The notes beneath the pieces were generated by a model. That model was not told the origin of the DNA and made no database searches. It saw only the letters and a program-made list of their open reading frames with translations. The position numbers and the translations under genes are program-made. Source: Paracoccaceae bacterium (GTDB taxonomy: Bacteria > Pseudomonadota > Alphaproteobacteria > Rhodobacterales > Rhodobacteraceae). Taken from it: a DNA stretch of 5,382 nt. Of this stretch, positions 1 to 5,232 are shown piece after piece. The first letter of the stretch is position 1, and the number at the start of each line of letters is the position of its first letter. The stretch spans positions 3,097-8,478 of the forward strand of contig NVSA01000032.1 in the NCBI GenBank assembly GCA_002401045.1, read 5' to 3'.

Positions 1-1076
1 CCGTCAAAGGTCGTCTTAATCAACAAATCTTCGGTGCTGTCTTTCAAAATAAAGTCAGGTCCTGATTCCATAATCCAATCAGCAAAATATCCCCCAGCAC
101 GTTTTTCTGCGACGGCTGAAAGTTTTGCTGGATTATTGCGTGCTGAAATTGCTTCGCCTGCGGATAGATAATCTTGATCCTCCATCAGCCCAATAATCAA
201 ATTAGCACGGTTTTGTGCCCGTGCCATATTACGTGTTGGGGCAAATTTTGAAGGTGCTTTCAACAAGCCTGCCAACATTGCCGCCTCTGACACAGATACC
301 TGTCTGGCGGATTTTGCAAAGTACCGCTGGCTAGCCGCTTCAAAGCCATAAGACCCTGCACCTAGATACGCACGGTTCATATATATTCCCAGAATATCAT
401 TCTTGGTATATTTCAATTCCAACGCAATCGACATCGGAACTTCTTTGATCTTACGCTCCATTGAGGGTAAATCTGAAAAGAACACGCGTTTTGCAACTTG
501 TTGCGTGATCGTGGAGCCGCCATTACCTGATAAAGGTGAGCGTCCTGCGCGCATATTGATCCGAATAGCGCCCAAGATACCGCGCGGCGAAATACCAAAG
601 TGACGGTAGAACCGTTTGTCTTCGGTCGCCACAACCGCATTTTTCAAATGAGGCGACACGGTATCAGCAGACACCAAACCGCCGAACTGATCGCCACGCC
701 AGGCAAACACTTCGCCGTAGCGATCTTGCAGGGTTACGGATCCGCGTTTGCGATCATCCATCAAGGTAACAGCTTGCGGTAGGTCTTTATAATAATAAGC
801 GACCCAACCACCAACAATCAGCGCCAGTAAAATACCAGCGCGCAAGCCGACCCACCAAATCGAACGAAATAACATACCAAAGAGAGAGGTCACAAAACCC
901 AAAACACCACCCCGCGCGGGGCGCTTTTGCCGACTGGCTTTTGGCGGACGCTTAGAACCCTTTGGTTCTTTGTTCGGTTTTCCTGATTTAGGCGATTTAG
1001 ACTTCTTCGTTGATGCTTCGTCAAAATGCTTCATAGGAGCAACCAGAGGCGGTTTATTCGAACCTTGTTGTGCCAT
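1..1076 (-). CDS. Class A penicillin-binding protein (PBP1A family), N-terminal part, cut by window edge
   Basis: This is a bifunctional peptidoglycan synthase of the inner membrane: a GT51 glycosyltransferase polymerises lipid II, and a transpeptidase domain (outside the window) would cross-link the strands. The 358 visible residues comprise a Lys/Arg/Pro-rich cytoplasmic tail (about 1-70), one membrane anchor (about 72-95) and the GT51 domain (about 115-295). Visible GT51 motifs are EDKRFYRHFG at 151-160 with the probable catalytic Glu152, GGSTITQQ at 186-193, RKIKE at 208-212 with the second conserved Glu212, and an ILGIYMNRAYLGAGSYG segment at 228-244. The start is the ATG at 1074-1076; the Shine-Dalgarno is weak (CAGGT, 12 nt upstream), and Met15 is an alternative start. 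The reading frame is open to position 1, so the truncation is only the window edge. The gene is divergent from glnK. The family call is firm; which paralogue it is (PBP1A, 1B-like or 1C) cannot be decided without the C-terminus. Confidence 0.93.
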   Translation of the reverse strand, partial: MAQQGSNKPPLVAPMKHFDEASTKKSKSPKSGKPNKEPKGSKRPPKASRQKRPARGGVLGFVTSLFGMLFRSIWWVGLRAGILLALIVGGWVAYYYKDLPQAVTLMDDRKRGSVTLQDRYGEVFAWRGDQFGGLVSADTVSPHLKNAVVATEDKRFYRHFGISPRGILGAIRINMRAGRSPLSGNGGSTITQQVAKRVFFSDLPSMERKIKEVPMSIALELKYTKNDILGIYMNRAYLGAGSYGFEAASQRYFAKSARQVSVSEAAMLAGLLKAPSKFAPTRNMARAQNRANLIIGLMEDQDYLSAGEAISARNNPAKLSAVAEKRAGGYFADWIMESGPDFILKDSTEDLLIKTTFD

Positions 1077-1142
1077 TTTACTATTTTTACCTGCTGCTCT
1101 TTTGATTGGAATCTAAGCGTTCTGATTCATTTTGTGGAGTAG

Positions 1143-1152
1143 TTTACGTAAA
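1143..1152. promoter_or_regulatory. 10-bp perfect palindrome TTTACGTAAA in the divergent spacer
   Basis: TTTACGTAAA is self-complementary over 10 bp. It lies 67 bp from the PBP start and about 180 bp from the glnK start, a possible place for a dimeric regulator. A palindrome of this length is not rare in AT-rich DNA, and I recognise no specific regulator for it. Confidence 0.25.
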
Positions 1153-1294
1153 ATTAATGATTTGTTTTCGGTTATTTTTTAAGCAATTCAAAAACTTTGC
1201 CTATTTTTTAATCATTAACCCTCCGTTCAGCAATAAATTACCCGTGACCAATTGCTGTTCGGGCTCAGTAAATATTTTCTACCCAAATCATATG

Positions 1295-1309
1295 CCCCTC
1301 TCATAGGGG
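1295..1309 (+). promoter_or_regulatory. Short stem-loop in the glnK 5' leader
   Basis: CCCCT (1295-1299) can pair with AGGGG (1305-1309) around a 5-nt loop, ending 11 nt before the GAGGG ribosome binding site at 1321-1325. The 5' arm could instead compete for the GAGGG sequence, so an effect on glnK translation is conceivable. A 5-bp stem is weak evidence. Confidence 0.25.
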
Positions 1310-1329
1310 AACTAACAAAAGAGGGTCAA

Positions 1330-1668
1330 ATGAAACTTATCATTGCAACCATTAAGCCATTCAAGCTCGAAGAGGTGCGTGAAGCACTAACCGAAGCTGG
1401 CGCCACAGGCATGATGGTCACAGAAATCAAAGGTTACGGCGCGCAATCTGGCCACACAGAAATTTATCGCGGCGCAGAATATGCTGTGAATTTCGTACCA
1501 AAAGTTCGCTTGGAAATCGTTGTTACAGACGAGCTGGCAGACGCAATGATTTCAACAATCGAAGAAACAGCCAAAACGGGTAAAATCGGCGACGGCAAAA
1601 TCTTTGTATTGAATGTCGAAGAAGCCGTACGTGTACGTACAGGCGAAAGAGGCCCAGACGCGGTCTAA
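1330..1668 (+). CDS. glnK: Nitrogen regulatory protein PII, GlnK type
   Basis: This is a 112-residue cytoplasmic PII signalling protein, the normal family length. PII trimers bind ATP/ADP and 2-oxoglutarate and report nitrogen status; a GlnK encoded beside amtB typically blocks the AmtB channel when ammonium is high. The T-loop (about 37-55) contains the uridylylation target Tyr51 in the YRGAEYAVNF context, plus Gln39, which helps hold Mg-ATP and 2-oxoglutarate. The B-loop is TGKIGDGK at 83-90, followed by Arg101 and Arg103 of the nucleotide site. Positions 38 and 40 are Ala and Ser where many PII proteins have Arg and Lys. The ATG at 1330 is preceded by GAGGG (1321-1325). The frame stays open upstream to a TTG at 1252, but those residues do not resemble PII. 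The gene is 26 bp ahead of amtB and clearly co-transcribed with it. GlnK rather than GlnB is inferred from the T-loop and the neighbour. Confidence 0.96.
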   Translation: MKLIIATIKPFKLEEVREALTEAGATGMMVTEIKGYGAQSGHTEIYRGAEYAVNFVPKVRLEIVVTDELADAMISTIEETAKTGKIGDGKIFVLNVEEAVRVRTGERGPDAV

Positions 1669-1682
1669 TTCTAATCAATTTT

Positions 1683-1688
1683 CGGGGA
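1683..1688 (+). promoter_or_regulatory. Ribosome binding site that decides the amtB start
   Basis: CGGGGA lies directly against the first ATG (1689) but 6-7 nt from the second in-frame ATG (1695). The spacing favours 1695 as the true initiation codon. Confidence 0.6.
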
Positions 1689-1694
1689 ATGAAA

Positions 1695-3011
1695 ATGAAC
1701 TTTAAACTCAAAACTCTCGGTCTTGGCCTGACCGCAACGGTACTGCCGTTTGCGGTTGTTGCTCAAGACGCATCAACTGCCGTCCCAGCGGAAGTCAGCT
1801 ATATCCTTACAACCTTCTTATTCTTGGTAGCAGGTTTTCTTGTTTTCTGGATGGCCGCTGGTTTCTCAATGCTCGAAGCTGGTTTGGTGCGTTCTAAAAA
1901 CGTCACAATGCAGCTGACAAAGAACATGGCTTTGTTCAGCCTGGCTTGTATCTTTTACTACCTTATCGGATTCAACCTAATGTACCCAGGTGACGCTTGG
2001 ACAATCACAGGTATCATCGGTGCATTTACACCAACAGTACTTGAACCTGTTGGCGTCAGCGTTGCTGGAGTTGACCTTGGATACGCCTCTGTTGGTTCAG
2101 ACTTCTTCTTTCAGTTGATGTTCTGTGCGGCAACGGCCTCTATCGTGTCAGGTGCTTTGGCTGAGCGTATCAAACTTTGGCCTTTCTTGATCTTCACTGT
2201 GATCCTGACATCTTTGATCTACCCAATCCAAGCTTCTTGGAAATGGGGCGGGGGTTTCTTGGACGCAGCTGGCTTCCTAGATTTCGCAGGTTCAACTGTT
2301 GTTCACTCTGTAGGCGGCTGGGCTGCTTTGGCAGGTGCTTTGATCCTCGGCCCGCGTATTGGTAAATACAAAGACGGCAAAACAATCCCTATGATGGCTT
2401 CAAACTTGCCTCTGGCAACTTTGGGTACGTTCATCTTGTGGATGGGTTGGTTCGGATTTAACGGTGGCTCACAACTTGCGATGGGGACTGTAAGCGACGT
2501 GGCCGACATCTCTCGTATCTTTGTAAACACAAACGCGGCCGCAGCATCGGGTGCAATTGCAGCCTTGCTACTAACGCAACTGCTTTACAAAAAACCTGAC
2601 CTTACAATGATCCTGAACGGCGCATTGGCTGGCCTTGTTGCCATCACGGCTGAACCGTTGACACCAAGTATTGGTGCGGCATCCCTTATCGGTGCTGGTG
2701 GCGGTATCATCGTTGTATTCGGTGTATCCTTCTTGGATAAGTTGAAAATCGATGACGTTGTTGGCGCGATCCCTGTTCACCTGTTCTCAGGTATCTGGGG
2801 TACAATTGCTGTTGTTTTCACAAACAGCGACGCATCATTGGGCACACAGTTGTATTCAATCGTTGTGGTAGGCATCTTTACATTCGTTGCATCTGCAATC
2901 ATCTGGTTCATCCTCAAAGCAATCATAGGTATCCGTGTAAGCGAAGAAGATGAAATCATGGGCTTGGATAAATCTGAGCTAGGCATGGAAGCATACAACA
3001 TTGACGGATAA
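1695..3011 (+). CDS. amtB: Ammonium transporter AmtB
   Basis: This is a 438-residue inner-membrane ammonium channel of the Amt/Mep/Rh family, normal in length. It begins with a signal peptide (basic MNFKLK, hydrophobic core 8-23, probable cleavage in the VVA-QDA region), as in other proteobacterial AmtB proteins, followed by about eleven membrane helices. Visible family landmarks are Asp196 in the LDFAG segment, the first pore histidine (His204, VVHSVGG), the WMGWFGFNGGS segment (249-259) and the second pore histidine (His362, PVHLFSG). The cytoplasmic tail GLDKSELGMEAY (423-434) is the region that contacts GlnK in this family. I chose the second ATG because its Shine-Dalgarno spacing is better; starting at 1689 would only add Met-Lys. 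It is the second gene of the glnK-amtB operon and is followed by a strong terminator. In Rhodobacteraceae such operons are usually NtrC-controlled (established knowledge), but no site was identified here. Confidence 0.97.
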   Translation: MNFKLKTLGLGLTATVLPFAVVAQDASTAVPAEVSYILTTFLFLVAGFLVFWMAAGFSMLEAGLVRSKNVTMQLTKNMALFSLACIFYYLIGFNLMYPGDAWTITGIIGAFTPTVLEPVGVSVAGVDLGYASVGSDFFFQLMFCAATASIVSGALAERIKLWPFLIFTVILTSLIYPIQASWKWGGGFLDAAGFLDFAGSTVVHSVGGWAALAGALILGPRIGKYKDGKTIPMMASNLPLATLGTFILWMGWFGFNGGSQLAMGTVSDVADISRIFVNTNAAAASGAIAALLLTQLLYKKPDLTMILNGALAGLVAITAEPLTPSIGAASLIGAGGGIIVVFGVSFLDKLKIDDVVGAIPVHLFSGIWGTIAVVFTNSDASLGTQLYSIVVVGIFTFVASAIIWFILKAIIGIRVSEEDEIMGLDKSELGMEAYNIDG

Positions 3012-3024
3012 CCCCATGTGGGTT
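3010..3024 (+). other. First stem-loop behind amtB
   Basis: AACCC (3010-3014) pairs with GGGTT (3020-3024) around a 5-nt loop, beginning within the amtB stop codon. It lacks a T-run, so it is not itself a terminator. It may protect the 3' end of the mRNA. Confidence 0.35.
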
Positions 3025-3027
3025 CCC

Positions 3028-3043
3028 TAGGGCGTAAGCCCTA
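3028..3043 (+). other. Second stem-loop behind amtB, GTAA tetraloop
   Basis: TAGGGC (3028-3033) pairs perfectly with GCCCTA (3038-3043) around GTAA, a GNRA-type stable tetraloop. No T-run follows. It sits 4 nt before the terminator stem, giving three hairpins in a row with the first stem. Confidence 0.5.
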
Positions 3044-3047
3044 ACTT

Positions 3048-3074
3048 AACCGACCCTTCGGGGTCGGTTTTTTT
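3048..3074 (+). terminator. Intrinsic terminator of the glnK-amtB operon
   Basis: AACCGACCC (3048-3056) pairs with GGGTCGGTT (3061-3069) in a perfect 9-bp stem closed by a TTCG tetraloop and followed by an uninterrupted T-run to 3074. This is a textbook Rho-independent terminator on the plus strand. Confidence 0.95.
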
Positions 3075-3108
3075 ATGCCTAGTTCATTGCTAAATATAAC
3101 ATGCGCAC

Positions 3109-3140
3109 AAAAAAGGGCTGACACAATTGCCAGCCCTTTT
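3109..3140 (-). terminator. Intrinsic terminator of the DUF533 gene, possibly bidirectional
   Basis: AAAAGGGCTG (3111-3120) and CAGCCCTTTT (3131-3140) form a 10-bp inverted repeat with a 10-nt loop. Read on the minus strand, the GC stem is followed by six T's (3114 to 3109), fitting termination of the gene whose stop codon lies 20 bp away. On the plus strand the stem is followed by TTTTCC, so it may also catch read-through from amtB. Confidence 0.85.
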
Positions 3141-3159
3141 CCTTTATCTGTAATAAAGT

Positions 3160-3984
3160 TTAGCCGTACAGCGGCGGCTCATTCATTTCTGCATGAATTT
3201 GGTTTACCTGTGCTTCTTCAAGCCCAAGTGCCACCGCAAAACTGTTCAGATAATCCGCTTCAGCATCGCTGTCCAAATCACATGCCATCAGAGACATCAT
3301 ATATGTTTGTGCTTCTGAACCTTTTGGAACTTCACGCGCTAAGGCCTGCGGATCGACGGGTGCTTCAAGAACGGAGTTCACAAACGCCATTTCATCCGCA
3401 CCGACATCGCCTAGGTTTTTGAACAAAGCTTCTTTTTCAGCCGCATCAATACGGCCATCCGATTTTGCGGCTTGCAACATTGCTTTCAGCATCACACCTG
3501 CTGTGGCATCTTGTTGAACCGAGGGTGTCGCTTTTGGTTCACCAAAACGCTCAAAGGATTGGTTCAGCATATCGCCCAAACCACCCGCGCCCGTACCTGC
3601 ATCGGCTTTTGATCCCGCAAGGCTGTCCAAAAGACCGCCCAAGCCACCAATACCGCCACCAGATTGCGGTGCTTTGTTAAACACGCCGCCCATAAGGTCT
3701 TCGAGACCTGATGTACCACTACGTGCAGACTTAGCACTGCCACCCATTAGTTGGCCTAGCAAATCACCAAGCCCACCCCCTGATTGTTGCTGTGCGCCAC
3801 CCAACTGGCCCAAGATATCACCTAAGCCACCGCCGCCTGAACGACTAGAACCGCCCCCTGTAAGCTGACCCAACAAGTCACCCAAACCACCACCAGATGA
3901 CGCGCTGCCACTCGTCATAGATTTCACACCTTTTGCAACAGCCATACCGATTGCAACTTTCGCCAATGTTCCCATCAAGCTCAT
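3160..3984 (-). CDS. DUF533 / TerB-like protein with Gly-rich internal repeats
   Basis: This 274-residue protein has no established function. It has three parts: an N-terminal hydrophobic or amphipathic helix (MSLMGTLAKVAIGMAVAKGV), a low-complexity Gly/Leu/Ser region (about 25-150), and a C-terminal alpha-helical domain (about 160-270). The middle repeats a GGGLGDLLGQL unit at 31-41, 50-61 and 69-79, with degenerate copies at 92-100, 113-124 and 134-142. The C-terminal domain shows the acidic TerB/DUF533 signature AAKSDGRIDAAEKE (172-185) and a later LDSDAEADYLNSFAVALGL stretch (about 236-255). The start is the ATG at 3982-3984, with GGAGG 8 nt upstream; a TTG at 3999 would overlap that ribosome binding site. 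There is no signal peptide and no clear transmembrane helix, so a cytoplasmic or membrane-surface location is plausible. It is convergent with amtB and ends at its own terminator. The DUF533 assignment comes from motif memory, not a search; a link to tellurite is not implied. Confidence 0.85.
   Translation of the reverse strand: MSLMGTLAKVAIGMAVAKGVKSMTSGSASSGGGLGDLLGQLTGGGSSRSGGGGLGDILGQLGGAQQQSGGGLGDLLGQLMGGSAKSARSGTSGLEDLMGGVFNKAPQSGGGIGGLGGLLDSLAGSKADAGTGAGGLGDMLNQSFERFGEPKATPSVQQDATAGVMLKAMLQAAKSDGRIDAAEKEALFKNLGDVGADEMAFVNSVLEAPVDPQALAREVPKGSEAQTYMMSLMACDLDSDAEADYLNSFAVALGLEEAQVNQIHAEMNEPPLYG
3559..3894 (-). repeat. Degenerate in-frame repeats encoding Gly-Leu-Gly-Asp-Leu-Leu units
   Basis: Three good copies (3862-3894, 3802-3837, 3748-3780) and three weaker ones (3685-3711, 3613-3648, 3559-3585) encode variants of GGGLGDLLGQL. 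The nucleotide copies have diverged at third codon positions, which indicates old, protein-level-maintained repeats and not a recent tandem expansion. Confidence 0.75.
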
Positions 3985-3992
3985 ATTTAAAT

Positions 3993-3997
3993 CCTCC
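3993..3997 (-). promoter_or_regulatory. Ribosome binding site that decides the DUF533 start
   Basis: GGAGG on the minus strand, 8 nt ahead of the ATG at 3984. It fixes the start there and argues against the upstream in-frame TTG at 3999. Confidence 0.85.
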
Positions 3998-4007
3998 AAT
4001 AAATTTT

Positions 4008-4020
4008 AGGGCAATGCCCT
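4008..4020 (-). other. Small hairpin in the DUF533 5' leader
   Basis: AGGGC (4008-4012) and GCCCT (4016-4020) form a perfect 5-bp stem with a 3-nt loop. On the minus strand it is followed by AAAATTTATT and then the GGAGG site. It could be a weak end signal of the cyd transcript or a leader structure; the absence of a T-run argues against an ordinary terminator. Confidence 0.3.
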
Positions 4021-4116
4021 TCATGTTCTAATATGGGGAAGGATCAGCAATATTAAACAGTAGAATCAATTGAATCTGTATAAATTTTACGCAATCAGCA
4101 CAAAAACACATGTGAA

Positions 4117-4230
4117 TTAGGGATGGATCGCGAAACGAATAAGACTTGCAACAATTCCCAAGCAAACAACACCTGCCAGCCAAAGCCCAACAAACCATGC
4201 CAATCGTTTTATCCTAGAAGGTTTTTTCAA
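4117..4230 (-). CDS. DUF2474 micropeptide, small subunit associated with cytochrome bd (CydX/CioZ-like)
   Basis: This is a 37-residue single-span membrane peptide: a basic N-terminus (MKKPSRIKRL), one hydrophobic helix of about 22 residues rich in Trp, Gly and Val (about 11-32), and a short tail. The RLAWFVGLWLAGVVCLG pattern is that of DUF2474, small proteins encoded directly behind CioAB-type bd oxidases. They are thought to play a CydX-like role in assembly or stability (family knowledge). The start is a TTG overlapping the cydB stop codon by 2 bases; GAGGG (4237-4241) sits 6 nt upstream, inside the last cydB codons. The overlap implies translational coupling with cydB. It is easily missed by gene callers because of its length and non-ATG start. 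No other in-frame ATG exists in it. Confidence 0.85.
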   Translation of the reverse strand: MKKPSRIKRLAWFVGLWLAGVVCLGIVASLIRFAIHP

Positions 4231-5231
4231 TGGTAGCCCTCGTCTGGATTAACCTTGCCGCGAAACACCCAATACGCATAGGCCGTATATCCAAGGATTA
4301 ATGGCACCAGAACAACCGTCCCCACTAGTGCAAATTTCAGGCTGGAATCAGGCGCGGCAGCCTCGGCAATCGTCAAGCTGGGGGGAATAATATTAGGATA
4401 AAAACTTACCCCAATTCCGACGAAACATAGAACAAACAAGCTGAGTGCCGACAGAAAAGGTTGCGCATCCTTGCCGTCATTAAGACCTGCAAACAAACGC
4501 CATGCGGATATGCCGACAAGGCCTGGAACCAATACACTAAAGATACTGCCTGGCAGATTGAACCAGCGGCCGAAATATTCGGGGTCTTGGAACGGGGTCA
4601 ACACGCTGACCAGTCCAATAAAGCCTAGGGTTCCCACCGCCAGCCACCACGCATAACGCATCATTTGACGCTGTAGCCCGCCTTCAGTTTTCAATATCAG
4701 CCAAGTTGCCCCTAGCAGAGCATAGCCCACAACCACGGCAAACCCTGTCAGGATCGAGAACACACTTAACCAATCCCACCAACCGCCCGCATAGGCGCGG
4801 CCTGCGACCTCGATACCTTGGACTAATGCCCCCAAAGCGATGCCTTGGCTAAAAGCCGCAACGATTGATCCGCCAAAGAATGCTGCATCCCAAACAGGTT
4901 TCCAACGCACGGTGCGCCAGCGGTATTCAAAGGCAACACCGCGAAAGATCAACGCCAATAGCATCACTATAATCGGCATATAAAGGGCGGGCATAATGAT
5001 TGCATAGGCCAGAGGGAACACCGCAAACAATCCACCACCGCCCAGAACCAGCCACGTTTCATTGCCATCCCAAATCGGCGCAATAGAATTCATCATCGTG
5101 CTTTTATCACGTTCGGATTTAGCGAGTGGAAACAAGATACCAACCCCCAGGTCAAACCCGTCTAGAACCACATAGGTCAGTACCGCAAAAGCAATAATAC
5201 CTGCCCAAATAAATGAAAGTTCAATAACCAT
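4227..5231 (-). CDS. cydB: Cytochrome bd quinol oxidase subunit II (CydB/CioB type)
   Basis: CydB is an integral inner-membrane subunit that, with haem-bearing CydA, reduces O2 to water using quinol; bd oxidases support respiration at low oxygen and tolerate cyanide, NO and peroxide. The protein has 334 residues and about nine hydrophobic helices. Family motifs are VVLDGFDLGVGIL (21-33), PIWDGNETWLVLGGGGLFAVF (52-72), FRGVAFEYRWR (96-106) and the end YWVFRGKVNPDEGYH (320-334). The length and the C-terminal motif resemble the CioB (cyanide-insensitive oxidase) group rather than the longer E. coli CydB. The ATG at 5229-5231 follows AGGAG (5239-5243) at 7 nt. It starts one base after the cydA stop and overlaps the DUF2474 start, so the three genes form one tightly coupled operon. 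Its promoter is outside the window. cioB would be an equally valid name. Confidence 0.96.
   Translation of the reverse strand: MVIELSFIWAGIIAFAVLTYVVLDGFDLGVGILFPLAKSERDKSTMMNSIAPIWDGNETWLVLGGGGLFAVFPLAYAIIMPALYMPIIVMLLALIFRGVAFEYRWRTVRWKPVWDAAFFGGSIVAAFSQGIALGALVQGIEVAGRAYAGGWWDWLSVFSILTGFAVVVGYALLGATWLILKTEGGLQRQMMRYAWWLAVGTLGFIGLVSVLTPFQDPEYFGRWFNLPGSIFSVLVPGLVGISAWRLFAGLNDGKDAQPFLSALSLFVLCFVGIGVSFYPNIIPPSLTIAEAAAPDSSLKFALVGTVVLVPLILGYTAYAYWVFRGKVNPDEGYH
4237..4241 (-). promoter_or_regulatory. Ribosome binding site inside cydB for the DUF2474 peptide
   Basis: GAGGG on the minus strand within the final cydB codons (Glu-Gly), 6 nt before the TTG. It supports TTG as a genuine start. Confidence 0.6.
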
Positions 5232-5232
5232 T

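Larger units (their letters stand above)
1077..1329. promoter_or_regulatory. Divergent intergenic region between the PBP gene and glnK
   Basis: This AT-rich spacer must carry the promoters of both the PBP gene (minus) and glnK-amtB (plus). I see no convincing coding frame in it. No GG-N10-GC spacing typical of a sigma-54 -24/-12 promoter was found on the plus strand by eye. One weak sigma-70-like candidate for glnK is GTGACC near 1244-1249 followed by TAAATA near 1269-1274, with a 19-nt spacer; it is too poor to assert. A perfect 10-bp palindrome and a short stem just before the glnK ribosome binding site are listed separately. Confidence 0.6.
3985..4116 (-). promoter_or_regulatory. Spacer between the DUF2474 gene and the DUF533 gene
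   Basis: This 132-bp AT-rich stretch should carry the DUF533 promoter and the end of the cyd transcript. The only clear elements are the GGAGG ribosome binding site and a small hairpin, both listed separately. No strong -35/-10 pair and no T-tailed terminator for the cyd operon are visible, so some read-through into the DUF533 gene is possible. Confidence 0.4.

Noticed and set aside
1106..1306. 66-codon plus-strand reading frame in the divergent spacer
   Set aside because: The translation is Phe/Asn-rich as expected of AT-rich noncoding DNA, has no recognisable domain, and runs through the likely promoter and leader of glnK.
1252..1329. In-frame 26-codon N-terminal extension of glnK from a TTG
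   Set aside because: The residues do not resemble PII proteins, which begin at the conserved MKLI segment, and the ATG at 1330 has its own GAGGG site.
3465..3868. Plus-strand Pro-rich reading frames opposite the DUF533 gene
   Set aside because: They are antisense shadows of the Gly-rich repeats (GGN codons read as Pro CCN on the other strand) and lack family features.
3559..3894. Repeats considered as a CRISPR array or minisatellite
   Set aside because: The units are in frame, diverged, unevenly spaced and explained by protein repeats; there are no identical repeats with unique spacers.
3985..3999. TTG at 3999 as start of the DUF533 protein
   Set aside because: It overlaps the GGAGG that is ideally spaced for the ATG at 3984, so the ribosome would have no binding site for the TTG.
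4055..4075. AT-rich near-palindrome around CAATTG considered as an FNR/FixK box
   Set aside because: It does not match TTGAT-N4-ATCAA; the arms are direct and not inverted outside the central 6 bp.
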